Positions 33,653 through 42,342 are shown, numbered from the stretch's first letter. The stretch is 46,024 bases of DNA from JBGCEZ01 sp045106735 (GCA_045106735.1 JBGCEZ010000098.1:1-46024); one strand, 5' to 3'. The notes: a model not told the origin generated them from the sequence alone. A program made the numbers and translations.

Positions 33653-34282
33653 TTATTCGGACGTTGGCTGGTCGGTTCCGGGCTCGGACCCGTCCACCGT
33701 CGCCCCGCCCGGTCCGTCGGGGGTGAGCCCGAGCCGGTCGAGAATCGGCATCAGCTTGGCGAAGCAACGGGCTCGAGTCGGACCAATCGAGCCGATGGCA
33801 ATCCCCAAAGTCCCCGCAATCGCCGAGTAGTCGGGTCGATCGGCCGAGAAGAGCAACCGGAGCAGATCCCGGCATCGACCGCCCAACTCGTCGAGTGCAC
33901 GTCGCACCAACTCGGCCCGCTCCCACGCGGCGGCTTGAACGGGGTCAGGCGTACCGACATCGGGGATGGTCTCGGCCAGGTGGGCAGCCGTCGTTGGACG
34001 CCGCCGCCCCACCCGCCAACTCTCTCGATGGGCGGTCGTGATCAACCAGGAGGCGAGACTCGATTCGTCGCGAAGCGTCTCGAGACGACGAAAGAGCTGA
34101 ACAAAGGTGGCCTGAGCCACATCCTCGGCGTCCGCCGGGTCAAGGCCATACCGCCGTGGAACGGAGTAGACGAGCCGTTCGTACCGGGCGACGAGGGCAT
34201 CCCAAGCGTCCTGCCGTCCCTCAGCGCAGCGGCGAATGAGGGTCTGATCATCGGATCGGGAGTTTCGGAACGGTCGAGCCAA
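33653..34282 (-). CDS. ECF-family RNA polymerase sigma factor
   Basis: 209 aa, TTG start at 34282 with GAGGAAG 7 bp upstream. Sigma-2 (residues 14-95): AWDALVARYERLVYSVPRRYG, DAEDVAQATFVQLFRRL and SLASWLITTAHRESWRVGRR. Sigma-4 (about 125-185): LDELGGRCRDLLRLLFSADR, DYSAIAGTLGIAIGSIGPTR. There is no sigma-3 domain, as expected for ECF factors, and the Pro/Gly/Asp-rich C-terminal tail has no domain. It heads the cluster with the anti-sigma-like protein, CHAT protease and subtilase. The rare start codon suggests low basal synthesis. Confidence 0.92.
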   Translation of the reverse strand: MARPFRNSRSDDQTLIRRCAEGRQDAWDALVARYERLVYSVPRRYGLDPADAEDVAQATFVQLFRRLETLRDESSLASWLITTAHRESWRVGRRRPTTAAHLAETIPDVGTPDPVQAAAWERAELVRRALDELGGRCRDLLRLLFSADRPDYSAIAGTLGIAIGSIGPTRARCFAKLMPILDRLGLTPDGPGGATVDGSEPGTDQPTSE

Positions 34283-34690
34283 TACAGCTTCCTCAACATC
34301 AGGGGCCCGTGTCGATGCCCTTTCGCCCCCGCATGGCTGAACGGGATCAGTCCCGTTCGGATCAGCGAATCCAGGTCAAACTCGCACGCCCACTGGCGTA
34401 CGTTCTCACGGCGGCGCGAACTTCGCCCGGTTCGCCCGCCACACCGGCGTCCCGACTGCGCGACCGTGAGAGGCAGGCGCAGCCGGAAACGCCCGGGACC
34501 CCGGCGGATCGCTTGCCCAGCGATCCGCCGGCTTTCGATGCGCGGCGGGCGGCATTCGGATTCGGTCCGACCACCGGGGGACGGCCCTTGTCATGGCAGT
34601 GGGTGTCGGGCTGGCCGGACACGTCCATGGACCACGCGTCAAGAAAACCCGAGGTCAACGATCGTACCGTTGCGGTCAGCGGCGCCGTGG
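34283..34690. other. Intergenic region between the PEP-CTERM-like gene and the sigma gene
   Basis: About 400 bp without a convincing gene. It contains one very strong hairpin (34501-34531). No copy of the GCGAGAA/TGTATCA element was found here, so autoregulation of the sigma gene through that box is not supported. Confidence 0.5.
34501..34531 (-). terminator. Strong hairpin after the PEP-CTERM-like gene
   Basis: Perfect 13-bp stem CCGGCGGATCGCT / AGCGATCCGCCGG, 5-nt loop. Located 160 bp after the stop at 34691 and 219 bp before the sigma start. No T-run, so terminator function is inferred from position. Confidence 0.5.
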
Positions 34691-35350
34691 TCAGCGGCGC
34701 CGGCGGCGCGTCAGCCCACCCGCGGCAAGCATGGCCACCATCCACGTGGGTGCGGCGGGAATCGTGGCGATGCCGCCGATGATCACTCCGTTGGCTCCCG
34801 AGTCGCCGAGCCCAAGCACGGCGGCCAGATCCAGATCACTCGTCAGATCGGTCACGACCGTCAGCTCGATGGATTGGCTGGCCCCGGGAAACGTCGCCTC
34901 CAACACGGGATCAAAGATCCACACGTCGGTGTCGAGCGCACTGGTCTGACTGAGTCCGAACGGATCCTCAAGCAGTTCCTCGAGGTCAAACGCATCGTCG
35001 GCTTCCCCTGGACGGGTGGCCGGCGAGCCGCCACTGACCCCGAGCCCGAGCGTCAGTTCGCCGTCGGCCCGGAACGCGGCCAAGGCTTCGACCGTGGCCG
35101 TACCCCGGCGGGTGTCGACTTCCAGCTGGACCAAACTTCGCTCCGCCGGGGCGATCCCGGCGACGCCGGCGTCCAGTGTGCCCGTGGCCCAGGCCCGCTC
35201 GACCGGATCGCCCAGCGTGCCGTACAGCCGGACCACCGAGGTACCTGGGACCGCGCCTTCAAGGCGTTCGACTTCGTAGCCCGTGATCGCCGCGGGGGCG
35301 GTCGAGGCAATGGCCGTCGCAAGAACGGCTGCCGACGTGAGCTTCAACAT
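34691..35350 (-). CDS. Secreted protein with PEP-CTERM-like sorting tail
   Basis: 219 aa from the ATG at 35350 (GGAGAACACC upstream). Signal peptide MLKLTSAAVLATAIASTAPA. The middle is a beta-rich sequence (SVVRLYGTLGDPVERAWATG, TATVEALAAFRADGELTLGL) without a named family. The C-terminus has a Pro-Thr motif, a hydrophobic helix and an Arg cluster: PAAPTWMVAMLAAGGLTRRR. This is the layout of PEP-CTERM/exosortase-type sorting signals, though the exact Pro-Glu-Pro is replaced. Probably exported and transiently membrane-anchored. Confidence 0.8.
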   Translation of the reverse strand: MLKLTSAAVLATAIASTAPAAITGYEVERLEGAVPGTSVVRLYGTLGDPVERAWATGTLDAGVAGIAPAERSLVQLEVDTRRGTATVEALAAFRADGELTLGLGVSGGSPATRPGEADDAFDLEELLEDPFGLSQTSALDTDVWIFDPVLEATFPGASQSIELTVVTDLTSDLDLAAVLGLGDSGANGVIIGGIATIPAAPTWMVAMLAAGGLTRRRRR

Positions 35351-35737
35351 GGTGTTCTCCCTCTGGGGAACGGCCGCCAACGCGGACGTTCTCGGTCGAC
35401 CGCCACGCTATCAGCCCGGTTCGGGAGAAACAACGATGGGGTTGGGATCTGACCACTGATCGCGAGGAGCGTTGGCCCGAGGGCGGGTGAAGCCCGAGCC
35501 ACGGTCCACTTGGGATCCCACTCGGGGGTCCCACTCGGGGTCCCACTTTGGAGCCCCAGTTGGAGTCCCAGTTGGAGTCCCAGTTGGAGTCCCATTCGGG
35601 ACCAAGCCACGATCCGGCTGCGACCACGACGGGACGACTCTCGAGCAGGTCGCGATCACGCGGGCCGCAGGTGGTGATGCGTGCCTCAAGCCGTGATGCA
35701 GCCCGGGGGCGGCGGCGATTGACGCCGCGACTGCCTC
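35351..35737. other. Intergenic region with 12-bp repeats
   Basis: About 390 bp between two minus-strand genes, mostly occupied by a degenerate 12-bp tandem repeat. No gene supported. Confidence 0.5.
35508..35600 (+). repeat. 12-bp degenerate tandem repeat
   Basis: About seven units. The three central ones are exact AGTTGGAGTCCC; the flanking ones vary (ACTCGGGGTCCC, ACTTTGGAGCCCC). Unit length is a multiple of three, but no gene reads it. Confidence 0.8.
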
Positions 35738-37162
35738 TCAGGCTCGGTGCTCAACCTGATAGCCCCCGACCAATTCACGCAACGCCGCAACCTCGCGGGC
35801 CGTGTCCTCGCTTGATGCGGCAAGCTGTTCGGCCGTGGCGGCGGCGGCTTGTGAGACGTCATCCAAGTCGAGCGCACCGGTCTTGATCTGCCCCAGACCG
35901 CTGGCTTGCTGCAGTGATGCTGCAGCGATGCGTTCAAGCACCGTATTCACCTCAGCCGTCCGATTGAAGATCTCGGTGAGTGAGTCGCTGACTTGGGTCG
36001 TCGTTTCCACGCCGGTGTCGGCTGACTCGGTCGACGCTTCGATCAGTCGCGCGGTGTCGCGGGCCGCTTCGGCGCTTCGGGCGGCCAGCGCCCGAACTTC
36101 CTCGGCGACCACGGCGAATCCCTTGCCCGCTTCGCCCGCCCGAGCCGCCTCCACCGCCGCGTTCAAGGCGAGCAAGTTCGTCTGAAACGCGATGTCGTCG
36201 ATGATGCCGATGATCGTCGATACCTGAGCACCCGACTCGCGAACCCGGTCCATGCTCGACGACAGGCTCGCAACAAATTCTTGCCCCGTTCGGGCGGCTT
36301 CGCGTGCCGACTCGGCCAACGCGGAGGCTTCGCGGCAGTCGTTCGCATTGCGGGTCGTCGCGGTGGAAATCTCCTCCAGCGCCGCCCGAATCTCTTCCAG
36401 ACGAGCCGCCTGACTGATCGCGTTGTCCGCCATCCGTTGAGACGTCTCCGCCACCTGTCGCGACCCAGCATCGATTCGGCCGGTACCGCAGTTCGTGTCG
36501 TGGACGAGAGCTCCCAGTCGATCGGCAAAGCAATTGAACGCTCGCGAGAGCACGGCGACTTCATCCGTCCCGTGGACCGGAAGTCGCCGGGTGAGATCGC
36601 CCGTGCCGTCCGAGATATCCTGCAGCGCCGCCGAAGTGTCCCGAATCGGACGAGTGATCACGCCTTGCAAGAACCAGGCGAGCAGGGCGGCGCCCGCAAC
36701 ACTCAGGACCAGCGTCGTACTCGCGCGAACGAGAATCTCGCTCTTTGCCGCGTCGATCGCCGAAGACGACTGCCTGATTCGCACGGTCCCGATGTCCGCC
36801 GCTCCGGCGGTGATGGGGCGCTCGATGGTCTGGGTTGAACCGGAGTATCCGTCCGCTTCCGTGGACGCGTACGTGCCAAGGATCTGCCCGTTCGGCAACC
36901 GCACATCCGCCGACAAGACATCAGACTTCACGCTGAGCTTGTCCAACATGGCGGTCGTCGCGGCTGGGTCTTCGCGCCCGACGGCATCCGCCACGGCGAG
37001 GGTGACAAAGTCCGCGATCTCCGCCGCAGATGCATTGGTCGAATGCACAGCCGCCCCGATGCCCTCCTGGGCCATCGTGGCGATCACCACCAGCGCGGTC
37101 GTGGTGGCGACGAGCGATCCGAACGCAATGGTCTTCGCTTTGATCGAGAGCTTGCCGAGCAT
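35738..37162 (-). CDS. Membrane methyl-accepting chemotaxis-type receptor with CHASE8-like sensor
   Basis: 474 aa from the ATG at 37162. First transmembrane helix (residues 11-30), a periplasmic sensor of about 110 residues (31-142) with the CHASE8-like end SADVRLPNGQILGTYAS, and a second helix (148-167). HAMP (about 166-220) has GDLTRRLPVHGTDEVAVLSR. The signalling domain has the conserved hairpin tip IGIIDDIAFQTNLLALNAAV followed by EAARAGEAGKGFAVVAEEVR. There is no C-terminal CheR/CheB pentapeptide. CHASE8 is the sensor of YfiN/TpbB, where the output is GGDEF; here it is an MCP domain. Last gene after the TonB receptor and YfiR genes, 177 bp from the latter. Confidence 0.9.
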   Translation of the reverse strand: MLGKLSIKAKTIAFGSLVATTTALVVIATMAQEGIGAAVHSTNASAAEIADFVTLAVADAVGREDPAATTAMLDKLSVKSDVLSADVRLPNGQILGTYASTEADGYSGSTQTIERPITAGAADIGTVRIRQSSSAIDAAKSEILVRASTTLVLSVAGAALLAWFLQGVITRPIRDTSAALQDISDGTGDLTRRLPVHGTDEVAVLSRAFNCFADRLGALVHDTNCGTGRIDAGSRQVAETSQRMADNAISQAARLEEIRAALEEISTATTRNANDCREASALAESAREAARTGQEFVASLSSSMDRVRESGAQVSTIIGIIDDIAFQTNLLALNAAVEAARAGEAGKGFAVVAEEVRALAARSAEAARDTARLIEASTESADTGVETTTQVSDSLTEIFNRTAEVNTVLERIAAASLQQASGLGQIKTGALDLDDVSQAAAATAEQLAASSEDTAREVAALRELVGGYQVEHRA

Positions 37163-37339
37163 GCTTCCGGCTCCGTGCAGTTCTTGGGCGATAATCGATC
37201 GCCGACCAAGCCCCCGGTGGGCCCCAAAGAGCATCGTCCGATCAGTGGGATCGCTCGACCGAAATTCAGAACGGTGCACGGACGTCCATGACAACGCTCG
37301 ATCAGGTCGTTCATTTCGGCGCAACGAATGCGCGTTCGA

Positions 37340-37981
37340 TCAGTCTTCCACGATGGTGGACAGTCGCAACAGATTCGCGCTGGCCTTCATTCCCACCGAT
37401 TCGAGTTGTGTCCGGTGCACGGTCAGGGAGACCCGCCCGCCCTTCGGCTTCAGTTCAACCATGCCGCGCTCCTTGCTGAATCCGGGCATCTCGCTGATCG
37501 TGAGGACTGGCGCTTTCCCAATCAACGTTCGAATTCGAGGCCATTGCTTCCGCTCGGTTGCGGTGACAAACAGAATCCGACACGCCGTCAGTTGTTCCGC
37601 CGTCACCTTCGCGGAGTCCAGTCGCACGATCTTGACCGGCACGCCGCCGACAGAACGGGTCTTGGCCATTTTGTCGATCGTCGCCCCGAGCGGATCATCG
37701 CCGATGATGCCGACGACGAACTCCGTCGCTTTCGGCGCCGCGGGCGGTGGCGGCGGCCACGAAACGAAGCTCGAGAACTTCAAGATGAACGTCGAGACCA
37801 CCGCCCGCCCCTTGGCCGTCGCGGTTGGCAACGCCGCGTCCGGGTTCTCCGATGCACTCGTCGATGAACTGGCCGCGACCACGTTGCTTCGAGCTTCATC
37901 TCCGCCCTCACGGATCACCCCGCCGCTTCCAGCCGGCGTCAGGATCAGCGCCGCAGCCAATGCCGCGATCGCCGAGAGCAT
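37340..37981 (-). CDS. YfiR-family (DUF4154) periplasmic protein
   Basis: 213 aa from the ATG at 37981 (GTG/ATG further upstream up to 38059 possible). An N-terminal export signal (LSAIAALAAALILTPAG) is followed by a Ser/Ala linker. The YfiR-like domain has STFILKFSSFVSWPPPPP, FVVGIIGDDPLGATIDKM, CRILFVTATERKQWPRI, APVLTISEMPGFSKERGMVE and a closing ASANLLRLS. YfiR in Pseudomonas is the periplasmic inhibitor of the CHASE8-GGDEF cyclase YfiN. Here the neighbours are a TonB receptor fragment pair and a CHASE8-like MCP receptor, which suggests YfiR gates chemoreceptor-type signalling. Confidence 0.9.
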   Translation of the reverse strand: MLSAIAALAAALILTPAGSGGVIREGGDEARSNVVAASSSTSASENPDAALPTATAKGRAVVSTFILKFSSFVSWPPPPPAAPKATEFVVGIIGDDPLGATIDKMAKTRSVGGVPVKIVRLDSAKVTAEQLTACRILFVTATERKQWPRIRTLIGKAPVLTISEMPGFSKERGMVELKPKGGRVSLTVHRTQLESVGMKASANLLRLSTIVED

Positions 37982-38119
37982 GTGAGATGGACGTCGCCGC
38001 TTCACCGGCTTCGTACTCCCGAAACGACGCACCCCGCGAGACGCGAGACGCGAGACCACAACCAGACCAGAACCCCGTTCGTCGTCACGGAGCCGCTGAT
38101 CCCACCCGAAAACGAAACA

Positions 38120-38770
38120 TCAGAAGCGCAGCGTGGCTCGCGCGAAGACCCGACGTTCAATCTCCACCGTTCTGGACAGTCCAGTCCCGAACTCAAGTTC
38201 CCCCGAGTCCAATGCATCTTGGACCCCGAACATGAGATCAATCCCGTCGTCCACGCGCCACTGCACCGACGCATCCAATCGCCAATCCGGAGCCACGATC
38301 CCAAAGTCGTTGATGCCCGTTGCTCCAAGCAAGTCGGTATAGAACGCCATGAGATTGAACGAGACATCGTCCGTCAGATCCCAGGTACCACGCAGACTCA
38401 ATTGTTGCTCCGGCGAATCTGTATTGTCGCCGATCGCATCCCCGTCAAGATGAACACGCGCCCATGTCCAACCGCCGAAGAGCTTCAGATTGTCAGCGAC
38501 TCGCCACGTCGTACTGATCTCAGCCCCGTACACCTGCCCGGACCCGTCGTTCCCCAATGCTCGAAATGGGGTGAACGTCAAGAGTTCGGAGTAGTCGTTG
38601 TAGAACGCAGCTACATCAACGTCGATGTCATCGCCGAATCGGCGACGCCATCCAGCCTCGTAGGCGATCACTTCTTCGGAATCCGCTGTCGCGTTCGGGC
38701 GGAGCTGAATCGGAATCAATGACATTCCAACCGGGATCGTCCCGAGAATCACTGTCGCGTCTTCACTCAC
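38120..38770 (-). pseudogene. TonB-dependent receptor, C-terminal fragment after in-frame TGA
   Basis: Continues in the same frame directly after the TGA at 38771-38773. About 216 codons of outer-membrane beta-barrel: alternating strands (EVIAYEAGWRRRFGDDIDVD, VAAFYNDYSELLTFTP, QVYGAEISTTWRVADNLKLF) and the C-terminal strand ending RRVFARATLRF with the terminal Phe needed for outer-membrane insertion. It has no signal peptide or own plausible start, so it is best read as the lost end of the receptor gene. Would be functional only with read-through or if the stop is a sequencing error. Confidence 0.85.
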
Positions 38771-40162
38771 TCAGGCGGGAACCCGCACGGCGCGGGAAAC
38801 TGCCCCCCACACGGAAGATCGATCGTCGGGACGCCAGACAAATCGGGCCGATGGTTGCACTTCGAGGCCGGTGTAGTCGTTGTGCTCCAACTTCAAGCCA
38901 ATCATCGCCGTCAACGCATCGGTGATGGCGACCGTATCTTGAACGAACGTCTGCACCAGTACATCGGTGCGATTCTCAGGCAGAAACCGGACCGCAGCGG
39001 TGTTGTCGATGTCGTCCGATGACAATCGGATTCCGCCCCCGACGATGACTTCGTGGCGATCGCCGACCATGAAGTTGTACTGCGCTTCGACGTCATACGT
39101 GTATCGAGTGATGTCGACGTTCGTCACGGTGAAGCGATACCAATCGATGTAGCTCTGGACCGATACATGTCGATCGGAATCCAAGGTGCGTGACCATCGC
39201 CCGAGCAGGTTCGCCCCATTCCAACTTGCGTCTCGATCGATCAAGACGACTCCAGGTACGGCCGGATCCCCCTGTCGATTGATGCGACCAACTCGCCCAA
39301 GCGACGTATCACCTTGGAGTGTCCATTGCGTTTCGTCGTCGACGTTTCGATCGATCCGAAAGCCACCGGTCACGGAGTACCCGTCGTCGCGCGCTGCACT
39401 TCCGTCCGGCCGTCGATTTCGCTTGAACGAGTGTCCTTTGCCAAACACCCGGTAGTACGTATCGTCGCCCAATGCGCCGCCATGGCGAACGGTGGTCCGG
39501 GAGCCTCCATCTGAGAGCACGGAGTCCACCAAGGTCCCTTGCGTGTCGCGGGCGGATTTGGAAGTGAAATTGATCACGCCATTGACCGCGTTGGAACCCC
39601 AAAGAGTCCCGCCCGGTCCTCGGATGACTTCAACGCGCTCCAGGTCTTCGATGATCGTGTCTTGGAAATCCCAGTACACGCCAGCGAAGTCCGGCGTGTA
39701 CAGGCTGCGCCCGTCTCGCAAGACCAGCATCTTGCCGTTGTAGCGATTGGCGAAACCGCGAGCGGAAACGGTCCACGCACGGTTGTCCAGCCGTCCGACA
39801 TGCAAGCCAGGACTCAGCCGAAGTACTTCAGCGATCTCGTACAAGCCCGAACGACGAATGTCGTCGGCCGTGATGACCGCAATCGCCGCCGGCGCATCGG
39901 CAAGTCGAACGCCGGAGGAGCGGGTGGCCGACGTCACCTCGATATCCAAGGCCAGCAGATCGTCGAGATCCAGGTCATCGAAGTCGCTGATCAGTTCGTC
40001 GGTCAGTGCCTCGGCGTCGGCCGAACCGTCCTGACGGGCCGAACGACCTTCACGAGCCAGATCGACCAGCCGCGGTCGTGGGCTCCGATCGAGCGGCTCG
40101 ACCGCCATCGACTCGCTGGGCCGAGCCGCGATCAGGGCGAACAGAACCTGTGCTTCGAACAT
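38771..40162 (-). CDS. TonB-dependent receptor, N-terminal part truncated by a nonsense codon
   Basis: 463 codons from the ATG at 40162 (a TTG upstream at 40237 is possible). After a weak export-like segment and an acidic linker comes the plug domain: DLLALDIEVTSATRSSGVRL, APAAIAVITADDIRRSG, RGFANRYNGKMLVLRDGRSL, FAGVYWDFQDTIIEDLERVE and RGPGGTLWGSNAVNGVINFT. This is the TonB receptor subtype usually adjacent to yfiR-like genes. The barrel begins normally, then stops at SRAVRVPA-TGA. Related receptors have Pro-Ser-Arg here, so the TGA replaces a conserved Arg (CGA to TGA). The coding frame continues without a shift for 216 more codons. Confidence 0.88.
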   Translation of the reverse strand: MFEAQVLFALIAARPSESMAVEPLDRSPRPRLVDLAREGRSARQDGSADAEALTDELISDFDDLDLDDLLALDIEVTSATRSSGVRLADAPAAIAVITADDIRRSGLYEIAEVLRLSPGLHVGRLDNRAWTVSARGFANRYNGKMLVLRDGRSLYTPDFAGVYWDFQDTIIEDLERVEVIRGPGGTLWGSNAVNGVINFTSKSARDTQGTLVDSVLSDGGSRTTVRHGGALGDDTYYRVFGKGHSFKRNRRPDGSAARDDGYSVTGGFRIDRNVDDETQWTLQGDTSLGRVGRINRQGDPAVPGVVLIDRDASWNGANLLGRWSRTLDSDRHVSVQSYIDWYRFTVTNVDITRYTYDVEAQYNFMVGDRHEVIVGGGIRLSSDDIDNTAAVRFLPENRTDVLVQTFVQDTVAITDALTAMIGLKLEHNDYTGLEVQPSARFVWRPDDRSSVWGAVSRAVRVPA

Positions 40163-40349
40163 GGTGGATACCAACCATTGGACGATCGACGAACCGAAAT
40201 CGCGCGATTCCGTTCGATTCGGTATCGATCGATCCAATGCCCGAACATCAAGCCCGATGTCGGAATGGGAATGTGCGCGCGCCGCTCATCCCGCACAATC
40301 GGACGCCGGGCCGCATTGCCGACTGACCGCGCATCGTGTGCGCGGGCGA

Positions 40350-41546
40350 TCAGCCGTCCGCGGAGTCTCCGCCAACGCGGCAAGATGCCGCACGTTCAAC
40401 TCGGCGCAACAATGTCCGCACTCGGCGATACGAAGCGGCCGCAGAAAGTGCAGTCCGCAGCCGGTCCCGAGCGGCCTCGACCATCGCTCGTCGTCGACCT
40501 TCGTCGGCCAACAAGGCTTCAACCGCGGCGCTCAAGTCCGAGAGATCCCACGCCACCGGAACGTAGGTCGCGCCCGCGCGGTACGCGTCCGGACGTGTTT
40601 CCAGATGTTCCATGGACGGCTTCACCAGAACCGCACCGGCGACGATCGCCTCAAAATCGCGATGGCAAATCTCACCCCATCCGAATGGACTTACGACGAT
40701 GCGCGCACGGCGCAACTCACCACGAAAGCGTCGGCGACTGATTCGCCGGGCATCGCCCTGCGCCGGGTTGCTCACCACGTGCACATTGGAATCGAGTGCG
40801 CCGACCATCGCCAAGGCATGCCGCCGGTGCCGGGCGTACCACGATCGTGACGGCCCGCCGGTCAATCCAACTCGGCAATGGACATCGATTGAACGATTGA
40901 GCTCCGCATCGGAAGCAACCGACGCCGACGAATGTGCCAAGCGCGCAATGGCCCGACGATGGTCAGCTCGATCGCCAATGTTCCAAGAGAGCGCCAGCTT
41001 CTGCACCAACGATGCGTCGGTGACGGAACCAAAGTTCCAACGACGATCGGTCGCGATTCCAGACTCCCACATCCACGCGACAAACGGATGACCCCCGGCG
41101 ATTTCCCGGGTGTACAGCGAGCGATCTCGAAAGAGCTGCTTCTTGAAGTAGCCATCGACAAACGGCAGTGCATCCAGATACGGCGTCGAAGGACCGTCGA
41201 ATCCATCAAGGCATCCGACCGCCACCTCCGTGGCCCCCGCTCGAACGCCCTCGAACGCAGCCACGACTTCTTCCGACGCTTCGCGCCACGAAGGCGCGAG
41301 CAACGCGATGTCAGGACGCTCGCGACGGATGAGGTCCGCGGCCGCCTGAACTTTGGGAACGGTTGCAATCTGCACGGTCAGGCCATCGCGCTCCCGGAGC
41401 GCGCGCCGACTGCGAAGCAGCGGCTCCAAGAGTTGACCGGCCACACCGCGCCGCGACCAGGTCGTCACGAGCACGCGGCGCTTGGCCGGACGCTTCCGAG
41501 CCCACGTCCGATGTTCCGTTTCGTCCACGCCCTCGCCCTCAGTCAT
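40350..41546 (-). CDS. Glycosyltransferase (group 1-like, CgeB-type C-domain)
   Basis: 398 aa from the ATG at 41546, which overlaps the end of the methyltransferase gene by 8 bp. The N-terminal half has a Rossmann-like start (KRRVLVTTWSRRGVAGQLLE) and PDIALLAPSWREASEEVVAA. The C-terminal half contains the conserved donor-site stretch IVVSPFGWGEICHRDFEAIV, then AGAVLVKPSMEHLETRPDAY and YVPVAWDLSDLSAAVEALL, typical of GT-B enzymes related to Glyco_trans_1_2. Donor and acceptor unknown. Coupling to the methyltransferase suggests sequential modification of a surface glycan or small molecule. Confidence 0.82.
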   Translation of the reverse strand: MTEGEGVDETEHRTWARKRPAKRRVLVTTWSRRGVAGQLLEPLLRSRRALRERDGLTVQIATVPKVQAAADLIRRERPDIALLAPSWREASEEVVAAFEGVRAGATEVAVGCLDGFDGPSTPYLDALPFVDGYFKKQLFRDRSLYTREIAGGHPFVAWMWESGIATDRRWNFGSVTDASLVQKLALSWNIGDRADHRRAIARLAHSSASVASDAELNRSIDVHCRVGLTGGPSRSWYARHRRHALAMVGALDSNVHVVSNPAQGDARRISRRRFRGELRRARIVVSPFGWGEICHRDFEAIVAGAVLVKPSMEHLETRPDAYRAGATYVPVAWDLSDLSAAVEALLADEGRRRAMVEAARDRLRTALSAAASYRRVRTLLRRVERAASCRVGGDSADG

Positions 41547-42342
41547 TGGTCCGACCCACGACCAACACGTCATACTCTTCGTCGAGGTCGTCCGGGTCAT
41601 CGAACGCCCGGACGAATGCATTGCCCTCTCCGTCCATCGCGTCGGGTTGCCGGCCGTGCACTTCTGTGGCGGAGAATCCTGCGTCCTGCAGTGCATCGCG
41701 AAGTTCCGGCACGGACCAGAGTCGCCAGTCGTACGTGAACGCGTTCGAGAACTCCGCCAGCGTCTCCCCGTCCGCGGCAAAGTGCTCAAAGTGCAACGCA
41801 TTGACGACGCGTCCGGTGAGCGGATCGGCTTCTCGCTGCTCCCATGTGTACAGAATGCTTGTGCCCTTCGGCCCCGGCTCGGTGCGTTCGGCCGTGCCAA
41901 TCTCGTGGCACCCGACTCCGCCATAGAGGTCACACACGAAGACGCCACCCGGTCGGAGGCGAGCTCGCGCCGCTCGTAGATACGTCACGAGTTCGGTGCG
42001 AAGGTGCAGTTCACAGATCGAGAAGTTGCCGACATACACAACATCAACGGATCCGGCCACGTCATCCGGCAGCTCGCGAACATCGGCGGTGACGAACTGC
42101 ACGTCGCCGCTGATTCCGGCGGCCGACGCCAATGCCTCCCCGCGGCGGAGCGCCTCGGCGTCCCGATCGACGGCGATCGCGCTTCCGTCGTCGACACGTT
42201 GCACCCACGCCCGGGCCACGGCCGCAGTGCCGGCGAAGTCTTCACCCAAGCGACGCGGCCGTTCGCCGTGGACGGCTTCCAGCAGCGGCACCGAGTCTTC
42301 GGCCGATTGAACGCAGATCTCGTAGAAGTCGTGTCGGTCCAC
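41539..42342 (-). CDS. Class I SAM-dependent methyltransferase
   Basis: 267 aa from a GTG at 42342 with CTGGAG upstream; the start is supported by the conserved-looking beginning DRHDFYEICVQSAEDSVPLL. The SAM-binding motif I reads RRLGEDFAGTAAVARAWV with acidic AIAVDRDAEA at the end of beta2. VQFVTADVRELPDD and VDVVYVGNFSICELHLRTEL then LRPGGVFVCDLYGG complete the Rossmann core. The C-terminal half (TWEQREADPLTGRVVNALHF) resembles small-molecule methyltransferases. Its stop overlaps the glycosyltransferase start (ATGACTGA). Transcribed divergently from the RGG-tail gene. Confidence 0.88.
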   Translation of the reverse strand: MDRHDFYEICVQSAEDSVPLLEAVHGERPRRLGEDFAGTAAVARAWVQRVDDGSAIAVDRDAEALRRGEALASAAGISGDVQFVTADVRELPDDVAGSVDVVYVGNFSICELHLRTELVTYLRAARARLRPGGVFVCDLYGGVGCHEIGTAERTEPGPKGTSILYTWEQREADPLTGRVVNALHFEHFAADGETLAEFSNAFTYDWRLWSVPELRDALQDAGFSATEVHGRQPDAMDGEGNAFVRAFDDPDDLDEEYDVLVVGRTND

